Shown here in pieces: positions 45,448 through 56,632 of a stretch of 64,000 bases of DNA. The translations under genes and the position numbers were made by a program. Each line of letters begins with the position of its first letter. Position 1 is the first letter of the stretch. Under the pieces are notes generated by a model, which did not search any database, was not told where the DNA came from, and saw only the letters and a list, made by a program, of their open reading frames with translations. The stretch comes from Melitaea cinxia (taxonomy: Eukaryota; Arthropoda; Insecta; Lepidoptera; Nymphalidae): assembly GCF_905220565.1 (NCBI RefSeq), contig NC_059396.1:17543206-17607205 (forward strand), given 5' to 3'.

Positions 45448-45714
45448 CATACAGGAATTTCCTGCTCAAAATATGGAGCAGCCCGACTGGGGTAGTTACC
45501 TCGACCTTACAGAAGATCACAGCAAAATAATACTGTTTTCAAGCAGTATTGTGTTCCTGTTGGTAAGTAAGGTGACCAGAGCTCCTGGGGGGATTGGGGA
45601 TTGGATCGGCAACGCGCTTGCGATGCTTCTGGTGTTGCAGGTGTCTATAAGCTACGGTAATCGCTTACCATCAGGTAAGCCGTACGCTTGTTTGCCGACC
45701 TAGTGACATTAAAA
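45448..45714 (-). repeat. Rep-B, near-complete copy
   Basis: Inverted, from ATTTCCTGCTCAAAATATGG through GGTGTTGCAGGTGTCTATAA to GCCGACCTAGTGACATT followed by poly-A. It supplies the uninterrupted sequence for the site of the LTR insertion at 21548. Confidence 0.88.
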
Positions 45715-45756
45715 AAAAAACTCTGCGTAAAACCGTCGTCTATGATTTACCAACCA

Positions 45757-46140
45757 TTTTTTTTTACCCACTAAAACCCAGCGATCCCCTCATCGACATA
45801 GCGGGGCGCCACGGGATTGCTTTCGCATGCTGCCATGGCGCCCCGACGGTTGGCCCATCTTTGCCTAGAGAACGTCCACGGGCACTGTGAACGCTCTATT
45901 ACCCTGATGGCGTGTGGGAAGAACGGTACTCTTCTCCCACTGTATTACGAAGGATGAGGAAGCGCATATCGGCGTCTTCTACCCCCTGGCCGTCTCCCGT
46001 GGAGTCAGCTTCGCTCTGTCGCTCGGCAGCCACCTTCAGCACCATGATCTCCTCGCAAAAGGAGGTCACTGTCGACCAGCACCTCTCGCTGGTGATGATG
46101 CTGCAGACCACGCTCGGCAACGGCAGGTGATTTACCAACC
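45757..46140 (-). pseudogene. R1-type LINE 3' end (last part of the reverse-transcriptase frame plus 3' UTR)
   Basis: Minus strand from 46138 to stop 45901-45899: the frame reads SIITSERCWSTVTSFCEEIM then VLKVAAERQSEADS. This resembles the extreme C-terminus of R1-like LINE proteins (a conserved W...FCE...KE/AAERE pattern, from memory). The GC-rich 3' region follows (GGGGCGCCATGGCAGCATGC) and ends TTTTAGTGGGTAAAAAAAAA, like the GTTTAGTGGGTAA 3' ends of these elements. Only about 80 codons remain, so it is a heavily 5'-truncated copy. The plus-strand frames here are shadows. Identification is by motif memory only. Confidence 0.6.
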
Positions 46141-46150
46141 ACTGCTTTAA

Positions 46151-46502
46151 CCCGTCGACAAATCTTAATCATGGTCTTGGATATTAAAGGCAAAACAAAT
46201 TGTCATAATTGTCACAATAAAATTCATCTAAGAAATCGGTTATTATGCTTTGACGTGAAGAACTGAGAAGATTCATTGCCGAGAGAAGTGTGTAGACTAG
46301 GGTGATAATTTATAGCTACGTGTGAAGTCGAGCCACAGTTTCCAGACTCACGTTCGTGTGGAACAGTCTACGACTATAAATTTCGAAAAAATACTTTTAT
46401 TGTTCTACGATTCCGTTCAAGTTTCATTCGTAATTTTATTTCATGCATTATTTACAACATAACCGTTTAGTATTTACATTGAACCGATTTTTAAGGTATT
46501 AA
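46151..46502. other. No gene or known repeat seen
   Basis: AT-rich. Confidence 0.5.
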
Positions 46503-46817
46503 TCTAATATATAAAATTCTCGTGTCGCGTTGTTTGTAGGTAAACTCCTCCGAAACGGCTTGACCGATTCTCATGAAATTTTGTGTGCATATTGGGTAGG
46601 TCTGAGAATCGAACAACATCTATTTTTCATCTCCCTATATGTTAAGGGTAGTCCATCCCTAATTTTTTTTAATTTTTAGATAAATTATTAATTTTTTTAC
46701 TTTATTATGATTTGGCGTTGAAAAATACATACAACCCTAAATTTTCTCCCGTCTACCAGCAACCCCTATTTTTAAATAGCGTTTAGTGGCAAGACAACGT
46801 TTGCCGAGTCAGCTAGT
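46503..46817 (+). mobile_element. Heli-2 non-autonomous Helitron, long form
   Basis: Starts TCTAATATATAAAATTCTCG after A (46502) and ends TTGCCGAGTCAGCTAG before T (46818). It shares GAAACGGCTTGACCGATTCT and GGTAGGTCTGAGAATCGAAC with 34209-34411. No protein. Confidence 0.9.
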
Positions 46818-47484
46818 ATAGGTATAATAATTGATTAAACTTATGTTTTTCTCTTTTAAGTTTAATGTACTTAAAATTGTTTATTATTACCAAATTTTCA
46901 ATTTCAATTCTAATTAATAAAATAATTTAGTCATACAATTGTTATGCGCCACATAATACTCTATAATTCGCCATATAAATACTTTTTATAAGTTTATTAC
47001 CGAATTGTATACATTCTTCCCTTGACCTTTGGTTGGCTTGCTAAGCTATAATTTTTTTTTGTAGATATACAACCAATTATTATCAATAAAAGTAGCATGT
47101 TACTCAATAACACGTTATTTATTCATTAACTTAATTCCAATTTGCTATTAATACTCGAACGTAATAAATGTCACGTTTGTCGGTTACAAAAGAGGGTTAT
47201 TATATTGAAATAATTACACATAGAATACTAGGTGTTAGATTATATGTCTTGTAGAAAAGACTATCGAGTCTCTTCAAAGGTTCTGAACAATACTTTATAT
47301 TTTTAGAGTTCCTTACGCAAATGGTGCTAATAAACTCGATAACTTAGCACGTGAAGAATTAGTAACAAAGTATATAAAAAGATGACCACGCGACACGTGT
47401 ACAATCTTCACAAATACGAAACTTGTTACAATAATTAATAAATAATAATAAATAAATACCTCACACACTGTACTGTACTGTTGT
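46818..47484. other. No gene or known repeat seen
   Basis: AT-rich; (AAT)n-like run at 47438-47458. Confidence 0.5.
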
Positions 47485-47815
47485 ACTGTGTGGCTACGGT
47501 ACTAAAGAATATAGCCAACCCCTCCTTTCCCGTGGGTGTCGTAAGAGGCGACTAAGGGATAACACAGTTCCGCTACCACCTTGAAACTTAAAAGCCGACC
47601 GATGGCGGGATAACCATCCAACTGCTCTGGCTTTGAAATGCACAGGCCGAAGACAGGCAGCAGTGTCTTCGGTGCGAAAAAGCCAGTACTGAGGTCACCA
47701 ACCCGCCTGCCCAGCGTGGTGACTATGGGCAAAACACATGATTTCACGTTATTTTTGGCGTGAAGTTGTGGAGGCCTATGTCCAGCAGTGGACTGTATAG
47801 GCTGTAATGATGACC
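47485..47815 (+). repeat. Rep-C, near-complete copy
   Basis: GTGGCTACGGTACTAAAGAA, CCCGTGGGTGTCGTAAGAGG, GACCGATGGCGGGATAACCA, GCCCAGCGTGGTGACTATGG, GTCCAGCAGTGGACTGTATA, then GGCTGTAATGATGAC. Collinear with 41871-42212. Confidence 0.88.
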
Positions 47816-47849
47816 TCACACACAACTACTACTAGAATTATTCTCCTGT

Positions 47850-47975
47850 GTCGGGGGTCCGGAAATACGCACAATACACGAGCACAAACGGACAGAGCAC
47901 GGCAAAGATATATCCATGTATATGTCCATCAGCGGGGATCAATCCAGCGCTGTAACCGTAGCGCTAGGTAGGGCG
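47850..47975 (-). repeat. SINE-D2, diverged
   Basis: TGTGTCGGGGGTCCGGAAAT is the inverted D2 end; GAGCACAAACGGACAGAGCA and GCGGGGATCAATCCAGCGCT contain a damaged B box, followed by an eroded A box. Confidence 0.68.
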
Positions 47976-49300
47976 TCAAGGATTCAAATGTAAGGGATAA
48001 GATTGGAATTTGGAAGGATTCAAATGTACAGTTTTATATACTACACAATTTAAAACAATTCTAAAGTGCTTTGGTAGCCAATTACATTAAGGAAATGATT
48101 TGATTGATTTGATGATTTTGATTAAATAACTTTTTCGTAAAACAGGAAATAAGAACGAATATATGTTCATTCGTTAAATTATTATATATAATTAACAATA
48201 CATGCAAATTTTTTAGTGATTTAACTGTCATCAACCTAAACGTGTATCATTTTAAGCATTTTTATCGTATAAATTAAATATCTGCCCGTAATCGGTATAT
48301 GGCTGAGTAAACAAATTAAAGAGTTGCCTACGCTGCGACGTAGGCACTCGTAAAGTAAGTACCTAGATGTGCTCGCAGTTTATGTACACACGACAACAGC
48401 CAAGCCCTCTTACTAAACTATTTTAGTCTTCATCATAGCAATCGTTAAATATAAACTTTAAAAAGGTTTTATATTTAAAAATATATAAAGTACATTTTTT
48501 ATTATCGTTCACTTTTTATTCCTACATAGTCGAAACTATATAACAGTTTTGATCCAAAAAACAAGTTATATTCATAGTTTAGATGTCAGTTTTAAAAATT
48601 TATCGATTTTGTGGGAATTTTTAGGGTTATCAGCATTTTTCTAAACAACGACGTTTAGGTACTGTTTTTGATTAGTTGTTAATTACATAAAAATATCCTT
48701 ACTTGCATTGTTAATAGTCCTAATAGTCCAGTAGCTAGATATTGATATCTAATTATGTACGTGTATTTATGTAACCATGCAATGTAGTGATATGTAAGTA
48801 AATAACAAATAAATAAATAAATATTAATAATAACTATGTGCAAATACATTTATACAAAAAAACCGTCAGTGTCGGACCACGTCCTAGTTTTACAAGGCAG
48901 TCACAGGACTGTCGATTTGTAGTTGTAATGAAAAATCGCCTGTGGTACCTATTATAATAAATGCATGTTTAACAAAAGGCATGGGCATTTTGAGGCCGTG
49001 GATGTTAAATTTTAAATATATATATAAATAGTGAGTGATTATTTTAATGGACAAAATAATACGTATATAATTCCTACATATGTTTACATACTGTCCTTCA
49101 TAAGATAACTACATTTTTTAGGATATTTTTTAAAGAGTAAGGTGTATAACAAAAATTCTAAATTAGAAAACAGTAAACTTTTACAATATGAATATAATTC
49201 AAACGCACAAATATACGAAAAAAAAAACGTTACCAAAATTTATATATTCTATTGCCGCCTACAATTGTTTTAGTAGACATTTTTTGTATGTATAAGTCGA
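47976..49300. other. 1.3 kb without gene or known repeat
   Basis: AT-rich; a short direct repeat GATTCAAATGTA at about 47980 and 48019. Confidence 0.5.
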
Positions 49301-49339
49301 TAAGGGCGTGTTTTGCTTGCGACTCACGTATCAACACCG

Positions 49340-49500
49340 CATTGATAAGTGGTCGGTACGTGTGTTCGCTCTTCGCATTCTCGCCTTTACTGCCACTCGA
49401 TTAGACTGGCTTACGACGTCAGTCGCGATGAAAATATGGAACCATTTTCCTTTAGATATTATGAATTAAATTTACGAAGGTATTTTTTTTTTTCATTTTA
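49340..49500 (+). other. Exon-like segment (unproven)
   Basis: A GC-richer block (TCGCTCTTCGCATTCTCGCC, GACTGGCTTACGACGTCAGT) in AT-rich surroundings. It has a TCAGTC arthropod-initiator-like motif near 49418 and a possible splice donor AAG|GTATTT near 49481. A frame from 49349 is open for 63 codons but has no recognisable domain. Confidence 0.25.
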
Positions 49501-49701
49501 TTTTAACACAACTTTATTAGCTATTCTTGAGTGTAATTAACGGTAACGTTGAAGAATACTAGTGTAACATTTTTATAAGTATCGCGGTTGTATTTTAATT
49601 GAGTGCTCGTAGACTGGTACGAGGAAATACAGTTTTTATATTCTGAAACATCCATTATATTTTTAACGTTTATTTTCTATTTTAGTTTTTTTTTCTCTAG
49701 C

Positions 49702-49895
49702 CGTTGCAGTGGGAGGGATAGGGAACTAAAGACACTAGCCGCGAAAGAGGAATAAGTTCTTTAAGAGTCTAGGAGCAGTCTGGGTAGATGGCCGTTCTAA
49801 GGGTCATCAAGCATGTCTCCTGTTATGGGGCTGATGCTAGTGAGATCCAACTCAGCTTAGAAAGCGTTCTTATACAATATTACAACTATCGATAT
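49702..49895 (+). other. Second exon-like segment (unproven)
   Basis: Preceded by a polypyrimidine tract and CTCTAG (49681-49700), a plausible splice acceptor. The segment CCGTTGCAGTGGGAGGG...GTTATGGGGCTGATGCTAGT has about 50% GC. A frame from ATG 49788 reads MAVLRVIKHVSCYGADASEI and runs into Rep-C after about 40 codons. I do not recognise it. It may be a transposon fragment rather than a host exon. Confidence 0.28.
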
Positions 49896-49904
49896 AAGTA
49901 CTTA

Positions 49905-50108
49905 GTAATTCAGTCGATTGTAGTCCACTGCTGGACATACGCCTCGGCAAGTTCGCGCCAGTCATCCCGGTTATAGGGCCAAAACTTCTGCCGCGAACTG
50001 ATTAGGGTTTTGCTCATAGTCACCACGCTGGGCAGGCGGGTTGATCGCAGGGCTGGCTATGTAGCACCGGAGACGCTGCCGTCCGTCTTCAATTTGTGTA
50101 TTTAAATA
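49905..50108 (-). repeat. Rep-C 3' half
   Basis: Inverted: GTCGATTGTAGTCCACTGCT, TCACCACGCTGGGCAGGCGG and CTGCCGTCCGTCTTCAATTT, ending GTGTATTTAAATA. Confidence 0.82.
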
Positions 50109-51179
50109 ACTACTTAAAAATACTTTACAATAAAAAATTACACAAATTGTCTAAACGTTTCATGTATCCTTGACAAACTTTTTAGAAGAAAACACGAATA
50201 GCATATACTAACAGTTAGTCAGCAAGTACTAATGATTCGATTAAGACAACGCAGTGATATTTTAGCGCCTTTCGAGGTATTTCATGATTATAAATTGTAT
50301 TAAGATATTAGAGTTCATTGTGTATACCTAGAACTGTTTATATTTATTTTTGAAACAGCGGCTTAAGAATACATGTGAATATATTTATAATTTCAACATC
50401 TCGAAATCTCAATGAGATCTCGACGAGGCATTTCCCTACAGTGTAATTGTACATTCTATTGAAGAAAACGAGGATTTTTGTTTTTCTTGAGACTCAAGTA
50501 ATACTTACACGTATATTTTTAATCAAAGTCGCGATGTTTGATAACATTAAACTTGTATTTTCTTTTTTTTTGTAATGTTAAAATAAAAATTTTAAAAATA
50601 CCCTCCGCAGTAAGTACATTTAATGACAAAAATACCTTATTACCATTTTGGTAAAGACTCTTCAAACTGCTGGAACGAATTTTATCGAACAAAGGTAATA
50701 ATTATAGCAAGGAAACTCGCTTTTGTGCAAAAAAAAGACAGCATTAAAATCTGTCTATCCATTCGAGAACTACAATGCTATAGACAGGCATCGGCGTTAA
50801 ACTTATAACAAACTTATCTTTTTCGGTCGAGAATAACAAAAATAATAATAATAACAATAATATTCAATTAATTAATCGAAGGTTGACAAGGTTGACGATA
50901 TTAACATCATCAACGCCACACCAGGTTCAGGTTTAGATAATCATTTTCATCAGATCAACAAGCCACAGTTCGGAGCCACACGGAGTGGAGCAATCATAAC
51001 AATACCGCTCAATTACCAACGAAGTACACGTTCAGCCTTAATCACGTACCTAAAGAATATTATAGAAAATATTTATTGTTTCCGCTGCACAATGCGAGCT
51101 ATGTTTCATTGTATGTCACTAATATCATAAACTGGTGTTTGTAAGTGAATCACGTAACAAATTGATTTAAATATTTAGC
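50109..51179. other. 1.1 kb without gene or known repeat
   Basis: AT-rich; no supported frame. Confidence 0.5.
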
Positions 51180-51449
51180 GAGTTTCTGGAACGACACGTT
51201 ACTTTAAATTGTCTTATTATCATCTGTATTAATAAGATAACAAGATTCAACAACACAACAACAACAACACACAACAAGAACAAGAGCGAGTTTCTGGAAC
51301 GACACGTTACTTTAAATTGTCTTATTATCATCTGTATTAATAAGATAACAAGATTCAACAACACAACAACAACAACAACACACAACAAGAACGAGTTTCT
51401 GGAACGACACGTTACTTTCAATTGTCTTATCATCTGTATTAATAAGGTA
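51180..51449. repeat. Minisatellite, about 2.5 copies of a 105-108 bp unit
   Basis: Units begin at 51180, 51288 and 51393 with GAGTTTCTGGAACGACACG and end in an ACAACAACA tract of variable length. The third unit stops at TGTATTAATAAGG. The minus strand is open across the array only because the unit length is close to a multiple of three. Confidence 0.95.
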
Positions 51450-52190
51450 TACAAAAAATAAGTAAGTAAACATCATCTATCTAACATGGTAAAGAAGAAT
51501 TTGTTTCAGTAGGTTTATAAATAATAATTAAATTATTAATTGTCGTGTTTGGCATAAGTACAAAATAATAAAAATACTGGAGTCGTCTGAATAAAAGAGT
51601 AAACACTCAAGTGTCTGAGGAAAATTCGTTCGCCTGTAAAACTAAACTGACTTCAATTTGTCGAATCGCCAAATCAACTCAGATCAGGGAATATAAGTAA
51701 CGTCTTTTGAATAATATACCTCGATTTGTAAATAATTTCAGTAATTAACTCAAATGACACGACAACTCAAGCATAATATATAAAGCATTTATAATTTTTA
51801 ATTACCTTTTTAAACATTTTTTTTTATATACATTATAACACAAATTATTTAAAATTTATACTGAGTGATAATAGAATTATTATAAAAACGTAAAATCATC
51901 TCATTCAATGTGTATTAATAAAAATAACTCACATTCGATTGATCATATAAGTAAAGACATACTTAACTTTTAAGTATGACATTGACTTAATAGCTAGAAC
52001 TTGCGTAGAATAAATAATTAAGTTACCAACCTAGCCTACTGCGGTGTGTTATGCGACTGCAGTTGATAACTGTATAAGTAACTGTTCTATATTTTACAAA
52101 GACAATGGTTATCCAAATTGATAATTGCTGTACTAATATTAAGCATTAACAGGTTTCGTTTTTGATTTGCAGGAATCGTAACCTCGGCCG
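51450..52190. other. No gene or known repeat seen
   Basis: AT-rich. Confidence 0.5.
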
Positions 52191-52199
52191 ACAAAAAAA

Positions 52200-52200
<1 letters not shown>

Positions 52201-52245
<45 letters not shown>
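52201..52245. repeat. (TG)n microsatellite
   Basis: About 22 uninterrupted TG units. Confidence 0.95.
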
Positions 52246-52246
<1 letters not shown>

Positions 52247-52824
52247 AGCTTCAACGCACGACTGGAGTTTACTCCTTCAGATCGACTGTCCAAATAGGCA
52301 CAAAAAAGGCTTACTAGTCTAAGAAAAAGATTAATACCCACCTACCCGATTCTCAAAAAAATAGTATTCAATCCTATTTCGGGTTGTCTGGAAGAAATGG
52401 CTAACTAGCCATAAGACCGCCTCCTGTACTACACATTCTTAAGTTGTCTGTATTATTATTATTTTGTATTTGCATATTGTGGTGTATCTATCGGAATAGG
52501 GTTCCTATAGATGGTGTTACAAAAACGTAATGAGGTCATTCGTTCAGTACATTTTATTCCTCAATTTTTTTTCATACCGTTGGCCTTATATGAAAATTGA
52601 TTCTTAAGGAGGGAGGGAGGATTCTTAAACTCCAAAAGAAATACTAAAAAGTGCAATTTTTTTTTAATGAAATCACGAGGAAAAAACGTCGAAGTAAAAA
52701 ACAATGAAATAGTACGTCAATTGATAACTATTGCGGTAATAACTGTGACTAAATACACAGTTGAAGTATTTGAAAAAAATAAAACCAACGTATGTTGGTA
52801 AGTAGATAGGTACATCTATAATTG
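52246..52824. other. No gene or known repeat seen
   Basis: AT-rich; GGAGGGAGGGAGG purine run near 52608. Confidence 0.5.
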
Positions 52825-53133
52825 TGTTTGCTCGCAAACGAAAAAAAACCGACTTCAATACATCGACGAGTAGTACAATGTAGATCGACGAAAAAATAGT
52901 CAAGTAACTGCGCGTTATCAAAGATTACTCAAAAAGTAGTTATCAGATCTCAATAAAATTTATATGTGACCACATGACAAACATCAGCTTTCGATTAAAT
53001 TAAAAATTATTAAAATCGGTACAACCAGTAGAAAGTTATGCGGTATAATACAACGTAGGTCGACGAAAAAAGCGTCAAGTAAAAACGCATTATTAGATAT
53101 AGCTCGAAAAGTAGTTGTTAGATCTCAAATAAA
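52825..53133 (-). mobile_element. Rep-A, 3' part, interrupted
   Basis: Inverted: TAATTGTG-type end, GCTCGCAAACGAAAAAAAAC, CGACTTCAATACATCGACGA, CATGTGACCACAT-like words, and up to GATCTCAAATAAA, where a foreign 560-bp segment begins. The family continues at 53694. Confidence 0.88.
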
Positions 53134-53693
53134 GGGGTTGTTTCAAATTTATATGGAGCCTGGGCTAGGTATTTGTACAGTATTTTAAAATGTTCAGGTT
53201 CATGAAATAGTAATTATTTCTTCATTATTTCTCATTAAAAGGCCGTTTTTACGAGGTAGTTTTTATTTTAAGAATTAAAATCGCAACCACTTGGCATCCT
53301 TTTGACAATGACATGTACACAAATGTCATGATGACATTTTACATAATTATAAATAACTAAAACAATTGGTACCTACGCATCCAACAATAAGTCGATTCTG
53401 AGGAGACCTGTGTCTAGTAATGGGTTGTGAAAAGGGGCTGAGACGGATATTTCAATGTCTTATTTATTTAAATAGTGACATTTCATCTAACATAGATAAC
53501 AAAAATACATAGATAGATGGCGTGGATTCACTTCGAGAGTTACCATTCTACGTATGTACCCAATTATCAATTTTATAAACTACCTCTAAATCACTGTAAA
53601 ACTACTTAAATGCATATTTTATTTTAATTTCTATGATTTTATACTATTTTTTCGAATACTGTACAAAGACCTGGCCCAAAATGAAACAACCCC
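53134..53693. mobile_element. Spy-like TIR transposon (non-autonomous), inserted AAA|TTT without duplication
   Basis: The ends are GGGGTTGTTTCA (53134-53145) and its exact complement TGAAACAACCCC (53682-53693). The inverted similarity goes on imperfectly through GGGC(T/C)AGGT.TTTGTACAGTATT. The flanks are AAA and TTT. The uninterrupted Rep-A copy at 26042-26657 has TTTAAATTTATT at this site, so the host AAATTT is restored exactly, with no target duplication. Spy elements are described as inserting precisely between AAA and TTT without duplication. The 560-bp interior has no transposase frame. Confidence 0.82.
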
Positions 53694-53843
53694 TTTAAAT
53701 GGGACCAATTGGCACACACCACCTTTCGATTAAAAGAAAATTCGTCGAAATCGCTCCACCCAGTCAAAAGTTCTGATGTAACATACATAAAAAAAAATAT
53801 ACAGTCGAATTGAGAACCTCCTCCTTTTTTGGAAGTCGGTTAA
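53694..53843 (-). mobile_element. Rep-A, 5' part, continuation of 52825-53133
   Basis: TTTAAATGGGACCAATTGG through CACCTTTCGATTAAAA and AGTCGAATTGAGAACCTCCT to TTTGGAAGTCGGTTAAAA, the inverted Rep-A start. Confidence 0.88.
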
Positions 53844-56397
53844 AAATAAGCAAGAGACTGAACCTAGATTCACCAGCGCAACAGCCAGTTTCAATGACCA
53901 CTACATCAACTATGCTGTCATTATTAAAAAAAAAAACTTTGGTCTCTTGGTAGAACTTACACGCTGACCATAGTACAATAAAGGTTATTGACAAACACTA
54001 AATTGCTGCACCTCATCGTATGGTGCCTTTATCACTAATTCGTTACGGAACCTTAACCAAGAACATTGTAATATCCCACTAATAAATTTCTAAACAAAAC
54101 AAAACATTGTAACAAGCAACTAGACTCGTCTGAGATTCTATGAATTATCCAAACACTCTATATATACATTCATCTCTGTCACTCATTTATAATACGACAA
54201 AGACAGAAACAACGAGAATTGAAGAGTCGCTGCAGGTGCGTTTATCAACAAATATATACAAACACATACGCGATTGTCGCTCTTATTGCTTGATATGTAT
54301 AAATAGCATAATAGTGTGAGGTCAAATACGAGTTAATTATCGAAGTGGCACTTTTGACGACTACGGTACTTATTATTAGGTGCGCATTAATCATTTAACA
54401 AAACGAAGTTAATTTCTTAGAAGGCTGTTTATGTTTAGTCTTATGGTATGAGACTCAATAGCTAAACAACTATAATTGTTAGCAAGCTGTTTTTACTTGC
54501 CCAAGTTACGCTCGGTTATGACTTTTCTGTGTTACGAAGGAAAAAAAATTAATCTTGACTTATAAAGGACAAATTTATCTTATGATAAAACTTTTTTTAT
54601 TTTCAATTGCGTAAAGCTATACAACTCTTTTTCTTTATTAGGTTATGAAAATATATCCGAAAATAGTTACTATTTTTTATTATTACAAGAGGCGATTCGT
54701 TTTTTTCACCCGTCCCGATTTAACTCGTATTTTTTTTATCTATTTGTAATTGTTCTAGGTTGGTTGCTTGCTAGTTTTCTTAATGAATATTTTTTTTTTT
54801 GTTATTTCTATACTCCTTTAATCCGTGATATTTTAGTGTAAAATGCCTTACTGAATCCAAATTTGATTGAATGAAAATTCCAATTTATTTATAGATATTC
54901 TGTGCACGTTTTAACGGATATTGACCACAGTTTATTACTATTAGTTCTAGGTTTCAAAGTAATATTTTGTTTAATACTCACATACTTGTGATAACAACCC
55001 ACGCAGTTCAAAGAAATCACATATGCGGTGTACTTGTAATGTTTTACAGATTTACGGAACATGTTTTAATGTTTCCTTCGCACGCATAATAGAAATATAT
55101 TTTAGACTTTTAGAGCTATTAAAACATTTACGAGGGTGCCAAGTTTTGTACGTATTCTAAACTCTACTATTCAAATTATTTAATATGAGAGAAAAACAAT
55201 TAACGTTCATATTTCCATCCCTTCAACGATAAAAATTACGATTCCATTCATCACAAATATTAAAGATGGCTTTAAGCTCTCCCTCCTAACACGCCTTCGT
55301 TTAACGACTTCAAATAAAATTTAATTAAATTCATAGCGAGGCAACACTTTGAAATGCTCACGTATATACCATCTGCCATAATATTAACATATCATTCATA
55401 ACACACGTCGTATTTTAGTAGGTTTTAAAATCATAATTTCAACATTAAATATCAAAAAAATTAACCCCACGTTTTTAATAAAGCCACCGAAAAGGTTGTA
55501 ACAGTTTTTAGCGTTAAAAAAACTATTCCTGTACCGAACAAGGTCTGTGTCATAGACTAATAAAAATGAAATGTTTATTTTAAATTTAGAACTGACAGCG
55601 CCATGACAGCTGTCCGGCGGCCATTAACCGTGAACCCGAGCAAATGAACCGTCAAAAGTAACAATTTAATCTATAATTTACGCGATACAACGCATCAATT
55701 TTTTTAAACATTAACTTGTCTATGATTGTGTAATATGTAGTCATCCGTAATATATTAATAACAAAGCGTGACATTGAGGCATCTGTGCGTTGCGTCATTG
55801 TTTATATTACCGGTAGCACGTGTTAAGCTGTGGGAACAGAGAGAGCCTCGTAAAAAATACATTCGAAAGTCATGATCACTCGACTTTGTTGCCCTTTAGG
55901 TTTTTTTTTTGTAACGTTTTTAAAGCAAAACACCTGCCTCTTGCATCCAAAATCAATAAAAACTTAATGGAGCGGTTAAGTTTGAACCCATTACCGAAAA
56001 CATTAACACAACTTAGTAGCGTTAATATAACATATTGAAAATATTTGTGTATAAAATTTTATTGAAAAACAAAGTTAAATCTATCTACTATTTAACTACA
56101 ACTATTTAATTTTGTGAACATTATAACTTAAAAAATACAGGAGTAATTTTATTAAATTTGTCAATCTTTTCAGAAATCAGAAGTACTCAAACGAGGATGT
56201 CTTGCTCCATCACAAAACTACATTATTATATCTATAAAGAAATTAAGTATATACATTATATTCTAAATATACTTTTCTTAATAAACTTTGAAATTAATGT
56301 TTTCATTCTTCACGAAATTTTAATTAAAAGGTGAAACTTGAATAGCAAACAAAATTAAATTATAAGTCATATACTTAAGTACCTATGTTAGTAATTC
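53844..56397. other. 2.6 kb without gene or known repeat
   Basis: AT-rich; poly-A and poly-T runs. A 72-codon frame at 55820-56038 has no motif and background composition. Confidence 0.5.
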
Positions 56398-56632
56398 GTA
56401 CGATTTTATTTTTGTGTTACCCACACATTAGGGAATTGTAAACATTTTTAAATATCATATCAAAAATCGACGGCGCCACGGTCGCTTAGAACCGTATACA
56501 AAATCATCATATCAAAAATTTCGATCTAGCGGGTACATCGTTCCATAGCAGCACCGACACGGTCAGTCGGAGATGCAGGTTCGATCCCCGTTGGAACGGT
56601 CGATTTTTGATATGATATTAAAAAATGTTTAA
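56398..56632 (+). mobile_element. Rep-E copy 2: TIR-bearing tRNA-carrying element
   Basis: Inverted outer ends of about 29 bp (56442-56470 and 56600-56628, ACATTTTTAAATATCATATC and its complement, one or two differences) enclose an inner ATCATATCAAAAATTTCG and a tRNA-like sequence. The preceding 44 bp (GTACGATTTTATTTTTGTGT, TACCCACACATTAGGG) also match copy 1 at 17937-18160. Confidence 0.75.
56539..56598 (+). tRNA. tRNA-like pseudogene, D arm deleted
   Basis: Compared with the 72-nt copy at 17963-18034, the D arm is reduced to AGCAGCA (12 nt lost). The acceptor CGTTCCA/TGGAACG is perfectly paired, the anticodon stem CCGAC/GTCGG has loop ACGGTCA, and the T arm keeps GGTTCGATCC. Without a D arm it has no A box and should be silent. 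Confidence 0.6.

Noticed and set aside
45395..45703. 102-codon plus-strand frame
   Set aside because: It starts in a SINE-D2 remnant and runs through inverted Rep-B; other Rep-B copies do not keep it open.
51167..51454. 95-codon minus-strand frame with internal repeats
   Set aside because: It is explained by the minisatellite: composition is that of the DNA repeat and no protein feature is present.
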